In this document: positions 42,035 through 50,393 of the stretch, piece by piece
Layout: each line of letters starts with the position of its first letter
Position numbering within the stretch: the stretch's first letter is position 1
From: Clostridia bacterium
Lineage (GTDB): Bacteria; Bacillota; Clostridia; Christensenellales; Aristaeellaceae
Assembly: GCA_017532155.1 (NCBI GenBank)
Contig: JAFXJP010000005.1
Span: 1 to 62,528 of the forward strand
Direction of reading: 5' to 3'
Length of the DNA: 62,528 nt
The notes under the pieces: model-generated
Database searches by the model: none
What the model was told of the DNA's origin: nothing
Seen by the model: the letters and a program-made list of their open reading frames with translations, nothing else
Translations under genes and position numbers: made by a program

Positions 42035-43628
42035 AATCGTTATCGATCTGCACCTTGTCGCGGCCCAGCACGTCGATGAGCAGGTCTTCGTCCTTTTTTT
42101 GCTTATCGAGCTGCAGCTGATTGGCAACGCCTTCGAGTTGCGCTTCAAACTGCGCAGGCGCGCCGCCCTCTTCGGTGAGGATTTTCTCAATCAGCGCTTT
42201 GCGTTCGGGCGCGTTGACAAAGTCGCGGCTGATGCCGTTGCTGGCTTCAAAGACCAGCGTATAGCGGCCGTCGCGATAGCCGCCGAAATGCCCCTGATTG
42301 ATGATGGCGTAGGCCGCTACCGCCTCCTTGCCCAATCGCTTGAGCGCGGCGTTCCACACTTCACTTGGCTTGCGGCCGCCGGGGGCTTCGGTTTCTGCCG
42401 AGGGCACGGCGGGCGCTTTTTTGACGGCGGGAGCGGGCTTAACGGGCGCGGCGGTAGGCGCGCTTTGCGCAACAACCACGCCGTTTTTCTTCAGAAGTTC
42501 AATCTGATGGCTGAGATCCTCCACCTGCGCGATCAGCGCTTCGGTATCGTTGCCATCCGTCACGCGGCAGGCGCGCAGGGCAAACAGCTCCAATACGCCG
42601 CGCGGCGAGGAAGTAAAGCGCGTATCGGCCTCCGCCTGCATGGCAAGCTCCAGCATGCGAAGCAATCGCGGGAGTGAGATTTCCTCGCCCTGCGCGCGGT
42701 AGCGCTCGGCGCTTGCGCCTGTCATTTCCAGCGCGGGCTGCGCACCCAGACGGAAGGCAGCCACCTGGCGCACGTGAGCGGCGAAATCGCGCAGGAAAAC
42801 CTGCACATCGCGGCCGGCACGCATGAGGGTATCGATCATATTGAGCGCGCCCGTGCCGTCGCCCGATGCGATGACAGAAGCAAACTCAAACAGAAAATCG
42901 CTGTCTGCCGTGCCGAGGGCCTCGCGCACGGTCTTTTCGGTCAATTGCTCGCCTGAGCCAATGCACATATCCAGAAGGCTCCACGCATCGCGCATACTGC
43001 CGTCTGCCGCGCGGGCAATCAGCGAAAGCGCGCCGGGCTCGGCGTCTTTGAGCTCCGGCATGGCGCCCACAATGCGGGAGATCATCTGCTCCTCCGTCAG
43101 GCGGCCAAAGTCAAACCGCTGGCAGCGGGAGAGGATGGTGGCGGGGATTTTCTGCGGCTCGGTGGTGGCGAGAATGAACACCATGTAGCTGGGCGGCTCT
43201 TCCAGCGTTTTAAGCAGTGCATTGAAGGCCGAATTGGAGAGCATGTGCACTTCGTCGATGATGTATACTTTATATTTGCTGAACTGCGGCGGGTATTCCA
43301 CCTTTTCCAGCAGATCGCGCATTTCCTCCACACGGCTGTTGCTGGCCGCGTCCATTTCAAATACATCCAGCGAGGCGTCGCCTTCCAGCGCCTTGCAGGA
43401 AGGACACTCAAGGCAGGGATCGCCGTTGATGGGATGCTCGCAGTTGATGGCGCGGGCCATGATTTTGGCCGAGCTTGTTTTGCCTGTGCCGCGGCTGCCG
43501 CAGAACAGATAGGCATGCGCAATACGCCCCGTGGCAACCTGCCGGCGGAGTGTGCGGATGACGGCGTCCTGGCCGACCATCTCGGAAAAGGTGCGGCTGC
43601 GCCATTTGCGGTAAAGGGCCTGATACAA
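42033..43628 (-). CDS. dnaX: DNA polymerase III subunit gamma/tau
   Basis: The 531-residue clamp-loader ATPase has Walker A GSRGTGKTS (near 44), a four-Cys zinc module (CEHPINGDPCLECPSC) and the sensor region DEVHMLSNSAFNALLKTLEEPP. A C-terminal tau-like part follows a Pro/Ala linker. The start is TTG, with AGGAGG eight bases upstream; no ATG fits the conserved MYQALYRKWR N-terminus. Confidence 0.95.
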   Translation of the reverse strand: MYQALYRKWRSRTFSEMVGQDAVIRTLRRQVATGRIAHAYLFCGSRGTGKTSSAKIMARAINCEHPINGDPCLECPSCKALEGDASLDVFEMDAASNSRVEEMRDLLEKVEYPPQFSKYKVYIIDEVHMLSNSAFNALLKTLEEPPSYMVFILATTEPQKIPATILSRCQRFDFGRLTEEQMISRIVGAMPELKDAEPGALSLIARAADGSMRDAWSLLDMCIGSGEQLTEKTVREALGTADSDFLFEFASVIASGDGTGALNMIDTLMRAGRDVQVFLRDFAAHVRQVAAFRLGAQPALEMTGASAERYRAQGEEISLPRLLRMLELAMQAEADTRFTSSPRGVLELFALRACRVTDGNDTEALIAQVEDLSHQIELLKKNGVVVAQSAPTAAPVKPAPAVKKAPAVPSAETEAPGGRKPSEVWNAALKRLGKEAVAAYAIINQGHFGGYRDGRYTLVFEASNGISRDFVNAPERKALIEKILTEEGGAPAQFEAQLEGVANQLQLDKQKKDEDLLIDVLGRDKVQIDND

Positions 43629-43713
43629 GCTGTTCGCCTCCTTATAGGTGATTTATTATAGCATAGGATGCAAGAGGAAAGCAAGCGAAGGGAAGGGCGC
43701 GACAGGGGATGAA

Positions 43714-43745
43714 TAGATAACGCTGCCTGCGGACGGCGTTGTATC
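43714..43745. repeat. possible solo end hairpin of the TACACCTCATC element
   Basis: ATAACGCTGCCTGCGGACG and a following GCGTTGTAT resemble the outer end hairpin of the MITE-like elements (ATAACGCCGCCTGCGGGCGGC). The CACCTCATC part is absent, so this may be a decayed remnant. Nothing else is seen in 43629-43779. Confidence 0.3.
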
Positions 43746-43779
43746 TGCCGCCATTTTCGTTCTTCTATTGTTCCTTGTA

Positions 43780-43808
43780 TTGTCGTATAGTTGCACTTGT
43801 GGTATAAT
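43780..43808 (+). promoter_or_regulatory. SigA-type promoter for the aldo/keto reductase gene
   Basis: TTGTCG (43780-43785), 17 bases, then TATAAT (43803-43808) with an upstream TGg, 37 bases before the start. Confidence 0.75.
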
Positions 43809-43845
43809 TGATTACAATCAAAAGAAATATAAGGAGCCGATCAAT

Positions 43846-44988
43846 ATGCAGTATGTTCCTTTTGGCAAACATGGCTTTGAAGTATCCCGCCTGGGCTTTG
43901 GCGCGATGCGTATTCCGATGATCGAAGAAAACGGCGAGCGCCATCCGGATGTGCAGCGCGGCGTGGAATTGATTCGCCATGCCATCGATCAGGGCGTAAA
44001 TTATGTGGACACCGCGTATGTGTATTCCGGCAAGCAGAATGAGGATATGGTCGGCGAGGCGCTAAAGGGCGGCTACCGCGAAAAGGTGAAGATTGCTACC
44101 AAGCTGGCCTGTCCCTATATCGAGAGCCGCGCGGACATGGATAAAATGCTGGACGAGCAGCTGAAAAAGCTGGGAACCGACCATATCGATTTTTATCTTT
44201 TGCATGCGCTCAATAAGGATCGCTGGGCGAAGATGAAGGAGCTGGGCGTGCTTTCCTTCCTGGATGAGGCCGTGAAGGACGGACGCATCAAGTATCCCTC
44301 CTTCTCCTTCCATGATAAGTACGATGTGTTTGAGGATATTCTGACTTCCTACGACTGGCAGATGGCGCAGATCCAGTTTAATTATCTGGATATCAACGAG
44401 CAGGCGGGCCTGCGCGGATTGCGTCTGGCGGGTCGCCGGGGCGTGCCGATCGTTGTGATGGAGCCCTTGCGCGGCGGCGCGCTGGCTTCGCCTCCGCCGG
44501 AAGTGAAAAAGATCCTGGAGCGCTACCCTGAAAAGCATTCCGCGCATGACTGGGCCTTCCGCTATGTGGGTCATTTCAAGGAAGTGGCTGTGCAGCTTTC
44601 CGGCATGAGCACGCGCGAAATGGTGGATGATAACCTCAAAATCTTTGATGAGATCACCCCCGGCTGCCTTTCCGAGCGCGACCAGCGCATGATCGGCCGT
44701 CTGCGCGCCGCCTATAAAAAGCGCATGCCCATTCCTTGCACGGGCTGTGCGTATTGCGTGCCCTGTCCCAAGGGCGTGCGCATCCCCAAGCTTTTTTCGA
44801 TCTATAATGAAAGCAAGATGTTTGACAAGCCCGAAGAGCTGCCGCGCGATTGCGGCTACTATGTGAAGGAGGGCGTGGATGCCTCCAAGTGCGTGGGCTG
44901 CGGCCTGTGCGAAAAGCAGTGCCCGCAGTCGCTGCCCATCCGCGAGTGGCTGAAAACCGTGCATAAGGAAGCTACGGAAAACAAATAA
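43846..44988 (+). CDS. Aldo/keto reductase with C-terminal ferredoxin-like domain
   Basis: The 380-residue protein joins an aldo/keto reductase barrel to two [4Fe-4S] motifs near the C-terminus. The barrel shows catalytic Asp and Tyr in DTAYVYSG, Lys in KIATKLACP and His in YLLHAL; the cluster motifs are CTGCAYCVPCP and CVGCGLCEKQCP. Such fusions are common in anaerobes and may use ferredoxin rather than NADPH. The ATG has AAGGAG nine bases upstream. lgt starts 8 bases after the stop, so the two are cotranscribed. Confidence 0.9.
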   Translation: MQYVPFGKHGFEVSRLGFGAMRIPMIEENGERHPDVQRGVELIRHAIDQGVNYVDTAYVYSGKQNEDMVGEALKGGYREKVKIATKLACPYIESRADMDKMLDEQLKKLGTDHIDFYLLHALNKDRWAKMKELGVLSFLDEAVKDGRIKYPSFSFHDKYDVFEDILTSYDWQMAQIQFNYLDINEQAGLRGLRLAGRRGVPIVVMEPLRGGALASPPPEVKKILERYPEKHSAHDWAFRYVGHFKEVAVQLSGMSTREMVDDNLKIFDEITPGCLSERDQRMIGRLRAAYKKRMPIPCTGCAYCVPCPKGVRIPKLFSIYNESKMFDKPEELPRDCGYYVKEGVDASKCVGCGLCEKQCPQSLPIREWLKTVHKEATENK

Positions 44989-44996
44989 TTGAGGAT

Positions 44997-45860
44997 ATGA
45001 AAGCAAAGATTTTTGGCTTTATTCCGGTATACGGCCTGCTGATCGCCTGCGCGATTGGCATGGCCGTTGCCTTATGCGAAAAAGAATGCCGCCGCCGGGG
45101 CATGAAGGAAGATACGGGCATCGACATGGCGCTGTACGCTGTGCCGGCGGCGATTATCGGCGCGCGGCTGTATTATGTGATTTTTCAGTGGGCCTATTTT
45201 GCGCGTGATCCCTGGGCTATCCTGCGCGTGTGGGAGGGCGGTCTGGCCATTTACGGCGCGGTAATCGGCGGCGCAATTGGCCTAGCGATTCTTGCTGCAC
45301 GGCGAAAAATGCGCTATCTTATGCTGCTGGATATCGTCGCGCCTGTGGTGCTGCTGGGTCAGGCCATTGGCCGCTGGGGCAATTTCTTTAACGGCGAGGC
45401 GTACGGCTATCAGGTGACAAACGCCGCGCTGCAGTTTTTCCCGCTGAGCGTGCAGGTGGACGGAAGCTGGCATCTGGCGACATTTTTTTATGAATCTGTC
45501 TGGAATGCGCTGGGCTTTGTGCTTTTGTGGCGCTATCGCAAGCGTATAAGGCTGGACGGCGATGTATTTTTCGGCTATCTCCTCTGGTACGGCGCGGGAC
45601 GGCTGTTTATTGAAGGCCTGCGCACGGACAGTCTGATGCTTTTCAATCTGCGCGTATCGCAGCTGTTGAGCCTTGGCATGTGCGCGGCTGCGGCTTTTGT
45701 GCAGGGCAGGCGGCATCGGGATAAAATGCTGCTTGTGCTGGGCGGCCTTGGCGTGTTACAGGCGGTCGTGTATCTTTGGATTGGGCAGACGTATATGATG
45801 CTGTTGCCATCCTGCATTTTTGCAGCGCTTATGCTGCGCATGCAAAAAGCCCGCCGATAA
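44997..45860 (+). CDS. lgt: Prolipoprotein diacylglyceryl transferase
   Basis: The 287-residue membrane enzyme has the Lgt motifs GGLAIYGAVIGG (near 81), GQAIGRWGNFFNGEAYG (near 121) with the essential Arg and Asn, FFYESVWN, and GRLFIEGLRTD near 200. It transfers diacylglycerol to the lipobox Cys of prelipoproteins. The ribosome site (GAGGA) is weak and close, so translation may be coupled to the upstream reductase. Confidence 0.93.
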   Translation: MKAKIFGFIPVYGLLIACAIGMAVALCEKECRRRGMKEDTGIDMALYAVPAAIIGARLYYVIFQWAYFARDPWAILRVWEGGLAIYGAVIGGAIGLAILAARRKMRYLMLLDIVAPVVLLGQAIGRWGNFFNGEAYGYQVTNAALQFFPLSVQVDGSWHLATFFYESVWNALGFVLLWRYRKRIRLDGDVFFGYLLWYGAGRLFIEGLRTDSLMLFNLRVSQLLSLGMCAAAAFVQGRRHRDKMLLVLGGLGVLQAVVYLWIGQTYMMLLPSCIFAALMLRMQKARR

Positions 45861-45869
45861 GCGGGCTTT
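45844..45869. terminator. bidirectional terminator overlapping the lgt stop
   Basis: AAAGCCCGC pairs with GCGGGCTTT around the stop codon of lgt. The A run on the left makes it a good terminator for the converging coat genes. Confidence 0.82.
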
Positions 45870-45874
45870 AAGGG

Positions 45875-46183
45875 TTACAGCGTATTGCGCATCTGCTGGA
45901 ATTTCTGCTTGGCAGATTGCACATCCTGCGGCTGGGCGGGCTTTGTCTGATACCAGCCCTGCGCGTTCATGCATTCAAAGATCTTCAGCTGATCCTGGCC
46001 GATCTGCATAAAACAGTCGTTGAGCACGGTGCGCAGGCCCATGTGGCTCAATTCCACAACCTCGGAGGAGAGGTTGTTCATCAGCGCTTTTTCCTGAAAG
46101 AGCAGGTCGTAGGCCAGTTCCTGATCGCTCAGCTGCACGGGATTGGCCGCCTGGGTATTCTGCCATACCTGATTATTCTGCAT
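45875..46183 (-). CDS. CotF-like spore coat protein
   Basis: The 102-residue helical protein has LSDQELAYDLLFQEKALMN followed by LRTVLNDCF and KIFECMNAQGWY, the pattern of the Coat F domain of endospore coat proteins. The ATG at 46183 has AGGAGG eight bases upstream; a longer frame is not used. It follows a second small coat-like gene by 14 bases. Confidence 0.8.
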   Translation of the reverse strand: MQNNQVWQNTQAANPVQLSDQELAYDLLFQEKALMNNLSSEVVELSHMGLRTVLNDCFMQIGQDQLKIFECMNAQGWYQTKPAQPQDVQSAKQKFQQMRNTL

Positions 46184-46197
46184 GGGATGATCCTCCT

Positions 46198-46404
46198 TTA
46201 CTGACAACCGTTCAGAAACGCGCACAGCGCGTCGTACTGCTGGGTGTGGTGCTGCGCCACGGCAGCGGCAAGATCCCTCATCTGCGGCGACTGAAACTGC
46301 GCGCTGCAATTTTGCGCCGCACGGCAGGCGGTGGCCAGGTGCGTGAGCTGATCTTCGATCACGGTCAGATCCTTGCTGGTGAGATGACAGCATTGAGAAG
46401 CCAT
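46198..46404 (-). CDS. Small CotF-associated coat protein
   Basis: The 68-residue helical protein (TSKDLTVIEDQLTHLATACR near the start, HHTQQYDALCAFL near the end) resembles the N-terminal half of CotF-type proteins. GGAGGG precedes its ATG. With the gene behind it this looks like a two-gene coat operon. Upstream, on the minus strand, CATACTGAT could be a sporulation-sigma -10 element, but no -35 can be set with confidence. Confidence 0.65.
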   Translation of the reverse strand: MASQCCHLTSKDLTVIEDQLTHLATACRAAQNCSAQFQSPQMRDLAAAVAQHHTQQYDALCAFLNGCQ

Positions 46405-46474
46405 ATTTACTTCCCTCCTTTTTATTGGTACATGATCAGTATGACCGGATATGGCCGGGATTATGAGGTGTTTT

Positions 46475-47590
46475 ATGGAAAACTGGAAGGCAAAAATCTA
46501 TCGCTTGTCGCTGCATGCGCAGCCGCTGCCGGCCTATACGCAGCATAATGCGCTGACGGGCGCAGTGCCGGATGCGGAGGGCGTTGTGCGCACCTTGCGT
46601 GCGCAGCGCGCGCTGGGCGCGACGGTGGCGCTTTTTGACGGCAAGGGCGTGACGGGTGCGCTGGCGGCCGGACATATTGGCCGCGGCAGGGAAGAAGCGC
46701 AGATCGACACGGTGTATCGCATTGCGTCCATCACCAAGCATGTGGTGGCCATGGCATGCTATCGGCTGCATGAGGCGGGCAGGATTGATCTGAATGCCGA
46801 TGTGGACGCCTTTTTGCCCTGCTCGCTCAGGCATCCCAAGGCGCCGGATTTACCGGTAACGCTCAGGCGCCTGCTGTCGCACACCGCAGGCATTCATGAC
46901 GGCACGCTGTACAATACCTCGCTGATGAAGGGATTATCGCTGACGGAAATGCTGCAGGGCGATTCCTTCACGGAAAATCCCACGGCCTTTGAGTATTCCA
47001 ATCTGGGCGCGGGCATTGTAGCCTGTGTGCTGGAGGGCATGCTGCAAAAAGGCTTTGAGGAAATCATGCAGGAGGCGCTCTTTAAGCCGCTGAAGGTGAC
47101 GGCGACCTTCTATCCGCAAAAGGTGCAGGGCGAGCTGGCGGACGCCTGGCGCATTCTGCCCCGCAGCCGTCAGGCCAATTATGACGCTGCCGCGCGCCGT
47201 GCGCAGCCGCTGCCCAAGGAGGGCGTGGATACGCAGCATCATTATTTGCTGGCGCAGGGCAATTTGTGCATTTCTGCGCCTGATCTGGCAAGGATCGGCG
47301 CCGAGCTGATGAAAGAGCGCTACGCGCCCATGCGAAAGATGATTGCATCCTTTGGCGCGCGGGCGTATAATCTAAGCGAAGGGCTTGGTACCTTCATTGT
47401 GGAGGATAAGGAAATTTGCCCGCAGAAGCTGTACGGGCATCAGGGCCTGGCCTATGGCGCGGTACACGGGATCTTTTACGATCCGGCAGCGCAAAAGGGC
47501 GTGGTAATCCTCACCTCCGGCTGCAGCGAGGCGCGCAACGGCGTGCTGGCTGACATCAACAAGGCAATCATGAAAAAGGTATTCAGATGA
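46475..47590 (+). CDS. Serine hydrolase of the beta-lactamase/penicillin-binding fold
   Basis: The 371-residue protein carries the SxxK motif in IASITKHV (near 87), the YxN motif in FEYSNLG (near 170) and an HxG motif in GHQGLAYG (near 315), the catalytic set of class C-like esterases and D-peptidases. No signal peptide is seen, so it may be cytoplasmic. GAGGTG precedes the ATG. It overlaps recX by four bases. Confidence 0.85.
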   Translation: MENWKAKIYRLSLHAQPLPAYTQHNALTGAVPDAEGVVRTLRAQRALGATVALFDGKGVTGALAAGHIGRGREEAQIDTVYRIASITKHVVAMACYRLHEAGRIDLNADVDAFLPCSLRHPKAPDLPVTLRRLLSHTAGIHDGTLYNTSLMKGLSLTEMLQGDSFTENPTAFEYSNLGAGIVACVLEGMLQKGFEEIMQEALFKPLKVTATFYPQKVQGELADAWRILPRSRQANYDAAARRAQPLPKEGVDTQHHYLLAQGNLCISAPDLARIGAELMKERYAPMRKMIASFGARAYNLSEGLGTFIVEDKEICPQKLYGHQGLAYGAVHGIFYDPAAQKGVVILTSGCSEARNGVLADINKAIMKKVFR

Positions 47591-48216
47591 ACGAAAAGAT
47601 CATTGAGATTAAAAAGGTCAAGGGCTGCGCCTTTGTGCAGCTGGAAAACGGCGAAAAGATCCGCGTGCCCGGGGCGCTTTTGCGCGAGCGTCCGGTCAAG
47701 GTGGGCGAGAGCATTGAGCCTGTTTTGTATCGTGAGTATATCATTAGACGCGGATATCCGCATGCGATTGATAAGGCGGTCAAGCTGCTGGCCATGCGTG
47801 ATCACAGCGAGGGCGAGCTGCGCGACAAGCTGTATCAGGCAGGCTATCCGGATGCGGTGATTGACAAGGTGATTGAAAAGCTGACGCTCATGGAGCTGGT
47901 GGATGACGAGCACTTTGCTGAGGAATGGGCGCAGAGCCGCGCGCACAAGCACGGTCGTCGCCGCATTGAGCAGGAGCTGACGCATAAGGGCGTGGATCGC
48001 GAAGTGGCGCGTCGCGCGGTGGGCAATCTCACGGATGAGGATCAATTGCAGGACGCCGTCCGCCTGGTGGGCAAATTTCTGTCCCGCACGCATGGGGATA
48101 TGGATCGTTCGCTGTATCAGCGCACGCTGGCGATGCTGGCGCGTCATGGCTATGACGCGGACATTGCCCGCAAGGCGCTGATGAGCATTGCGCGCGGTGC
48201 GGATGCGGAAGAGTGA
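47587..48216 (+). CDS. recX: Regulatory protein RecX
   Basis: The 209-residue protein has tandem three-helix RecX repeats, with AVKLLAMRDHSEGELRDKL (near 60), VDDEHFAEEWAQSR (near 108) and RRIEQELTHKGV (near 128). RecX modulates RecA filaments. It lies 19 kb from recA, coupled by ATGA to the serine hydrolase gene. Repeat copy B begins right after its stop. Confidence 0.88.
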   Translation: MNEKIIEIKKVKGCAFVQLENGEKIRVPGALLRERPVKVGESIEPVLYREYIIRRGYPHAIDKAVKLLAMRDHSEGELRDKLYQAGYPDAVIDKVIEKLTLMELVDDEHFAEEWAQSRAHKHGRRRIEQELTHKGVDREVARRAVGNLTDEDQLQDAVRLVGKFLSRTHGDMDRSLYQRTLAMLARHGYDADIARKALMSIARGADAEE

Positions 48217-48780
48217 CGAAGGGGGACGAGGGGAGGACGGTACTTTCTTGCGTCAAGAAAGTACCAAAGAACCTGCGTTTGCGTTGGAAGGTGGCTGCGG
48301 TTTTGTCGCGGCAGTTGATTGAAAAAGGGTTTGGAATCGTTTGGGAAAGCAAGCTTTCCCCACGCTTCCAAGTCCTTTTTCAGTTTGCTGCGCAAACCCG
48401 CGGAGCATAGCTCCGCGGACTGCCGCTTTGGTACGGAGTGCGATTGTGTCGCCGTTTTTGCTGCGGCAAAAACGAGCGGGAGGATACGCCGCTGCGGCGG
48501 CGCGATAGTGATGGCCCGCTCGTTTCGCCGCAGCGAAACGGCGATCCTCCGAGAGCGCTGCCACACAAGTCGGCGGCAGGCCCGGACGGCTGTGCCGTCC
48601 GGGCGCGCGAAGCGCGCAGAAAAAGGGGCCTGGAAGATGGAGGGCAAGCTTGCTTGCAATCCAGATTCCAGACCCCTTTTTCGTATAGCCTGCCGAAACA
48701 AGCCAACCAAAGATTGCTTTTCGGGTGGGTTTTAGGGAGGGGCTTTGGGCTCCAAAGCCGCCTCCCTAACGTCTCCCTTT
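48217..48780. repeat. structured intergenic repeat, copy B (chain of stem-loops)
   Basis: It has the same order of stem-loops as copies A and C. The first hairpin is GTACTTTCTTG/CAAGAAAGTAC with loop CGT; then come the long hairpin with inner GGGAAAGC/GCTTTCCC, GTTTGC/GCAAAC, CGCGGAGC/GCTCCGCG, CGTTTCGC/GCGAAACG, CCGGACGGC/GCCGTCCGG and GCGCGC/GCGCGC. A second long hairpin (AAAAAGGGG to CCCCTTTTT) and a terminal hairpin at 48733-48769 close it. A degraded GGATACGCCGCTGCGGCGGC marks the place where copies A and C hold the MITE-like element. No gene is supported. Confidence 0.85.
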
Positions 48781-48793
48781 CGTTCCTCCCCCC

Positions 48794-48822
48794 TTGTACA
48801 TCCCGCCAATTTGCCTTATAAT
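48794..48822 (+). promoter_or_regulatory. putative promoter for pepV
   Basis: TATAAT (48817-48822) lies 28 bases before the start. A weak TTGTAC sits 17 bases further upstream. Confidence 0.5.
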
Positions 48823-48850
48823 ATCTCTATCAAATCAAAGGAGACATACC

Positions 48851-50299
48851 ATGCAGGAAAAATATATTGCTTTACAAAAACAGATTGAAAAATGGATCAG
48901 CGACCATAAAGACGAATTTGTGACCGAGCTGCAGGGGTTTGCGTGCATCCCGTCTGTCAGCCGGGCGGATCTGGCTGCGCCCGGCGCGCCCTTTGGCCCG
49001 GATTGCCGCAAGGTGCTGGATTATGCGCTGACGCGTGCGGAGCATTATGATTTTGCGGGCCGGGATCTTGACGGCTGCGCGGCGGAGATCACCTGGGGCG
49101 ATAGCGACAACGCGATTGGCGTGGTGGCGCATCTGGACGTGGTGCCCGTGGGCGACGGCTGGAAGTATCCTGTCTTTGGCGCAACGTATCTGCCGGAACA
49201 TGACATGATGGTAGGCCGCGGCGTGAGCGACAACAAAAGCGCTGCCGTTATGACGCTGTTTGCCATGCGCATGCTGCGGGAATTCAAATGGCCCATGAAG
49301 CACGGTGTAAAGCTTTTGTGCGGCATGAGCGAGGAAACGGGCATGCAGGATATGCAATTGCTGCGCGACAAGGGCTATCCATTTCCTAAAATGTCGCTGG
49401 TGCCGGATTCTGCCTTCCCGGTGAACTTTGCGCAAAAGGGCTCGGTGGACGCCGATCTTTCCTGCCCGTGCGAGGGCAATCTGACACAGTTTGACGCTGG
49501 CAGTGTGCGCAATGTGATTCCGGATTATGCCGTCTGCACGGTGCATATGGATATTGCCGACGTGAAGGCTGCGCTTGATAAGCTGCCCGCAGAGGACGCT
49601 TGTATGCTGACCGTGACCGCACTGGAAGGCGGCACGCAGATTGCCGCGCACGGCCGCAGCGGTCACGCGGCGCGTCCCGAAAACAGCGATAACGCGATCC
49701 AGCGCCTGTGCAAAGCGCTGACGGATGCGCAAATCCTCACCGGCAGCTGCGAAAAGGCCATCCGCGAACTGAATCATCTGACGGCTGACAGCTTTGGCGA
49801 GAGCGAAGGCGTGGCCTTTGAAGATGAAGTATCCGGCAAAACGACGCTGGTGTACGGCGTGGCGCACCTCAGGGACGGCCGTCTGCACGTGTGCGCTGAC
49901 AGCCGCTATGCCATCAGCCAGCAGGGCGAAGCACTGACGGCTGCCCTGAAGGCGGATTGGGAAGGCCGCGGCTTTGCGGTAGAGAAGATGGAATACACAA
50001 ATCCCTTCTATATTCCCAAGGACGATGCGCGCGTAACTGCGCTGCAGGAGATTTATCATGAAATTACCGGCCGCGAGGATCAGCCCTATACTATGGGCGG
50101 CGGCACGTATTCGCGCGTGGTGCCGGGCGCTGTCACCTTCGGCCCCAGCATCATGGGTGTGGAAAGGGATCTGAGCTTCCTGCCCGAGGGCCACGGCGGC
50201 GCGCATGGACGCGACGAGGTGGTATCGATGGAGAGCCTCCGCACGGCCTGCATGATTTATACGCTGGCGCTGGCTTCGCTGGATGAGATAATGGAATAA
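48851..50299 (+). CDS. pepV: Dipeptidase PepV, M20 family
   Basis: The 482-residue enzyme shows the M20 metal ligands in AHLDVVPVG (near 95), VSDNKSA (near 127), SEETG (near 162), VPDSAFP (near 185) and a C-terminal His in GHGGAHG (near 457). It also has the lid-domain HGRSGHAARPE. PepV cleaves dipeptides with an N-terminal hydrophobic or beta-alanyl residue. AAAGGAG precedes the ATG. Confidence 0.92.
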   Translation: MQEKYIALQKQIEKWISDHKDEFVTELQGFACIPSVSRADLAAPGAPFGPDCRKVLDYALTRAEHYDFAGRDLDGCAAEITWGDSDNAIGVVAHLDVVPVGDGWKYPVFGATYLPEHDMMVGRGVSDNKSAAVMTLFAMRMLREFKWPMKHGVKLLCGMSEETGMQDMQLLRDKGYPFPKMSLVPDSAFPVNFAQKGSVDADLSCPCEGNLTQFDAGSVRNVIPDYAVCTVHMDIADVKAALDKLPAEDACMLTVTALEGGTQIAAHGRSGHAARPENSDNAIQRLCKALTDAQILTGSCEKAIRELNHLTADSFGESEGVAFEDEVSGKTTLVYGVAHLRDGRLHVCADSRYAISQQGEALTAALKADWEGRGFAVEKMEYTNPFYIPKDDARVTALQEIYHEITGREDQPYTMGGGTYSRVVPGAVTFGPSIMGVERDLSFLPEGHGGAHGRDEVVSMESLRTACMIYTLALASLDEIME

Positions 50300-50308
50300 A
50301 ACTGAATA

Positions 50309-50344
50309 ATTGCCGCTCTGATTTCTTGCAGGGCGGCAATTTTT
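50309..50344 (+). terminator. intrinsic terminator after pepV
   Basis: ATTGCCGCTCTG pairs with CAGGGCGGCAAT and ends in TTTTT. Confidence 0.88.
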
Positions 50345-50393
50345 GCGTTATACTGGATGCATTGAATGTGAATACGGGTGGGAGGAAGCGCAC

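Noticed and set aside
48216-48780. Several 60-190-codon frames inside repeat copies
   Set aside because: Frames shift between copies while stem pairing is preserved, so the regions are taken as non-coding.
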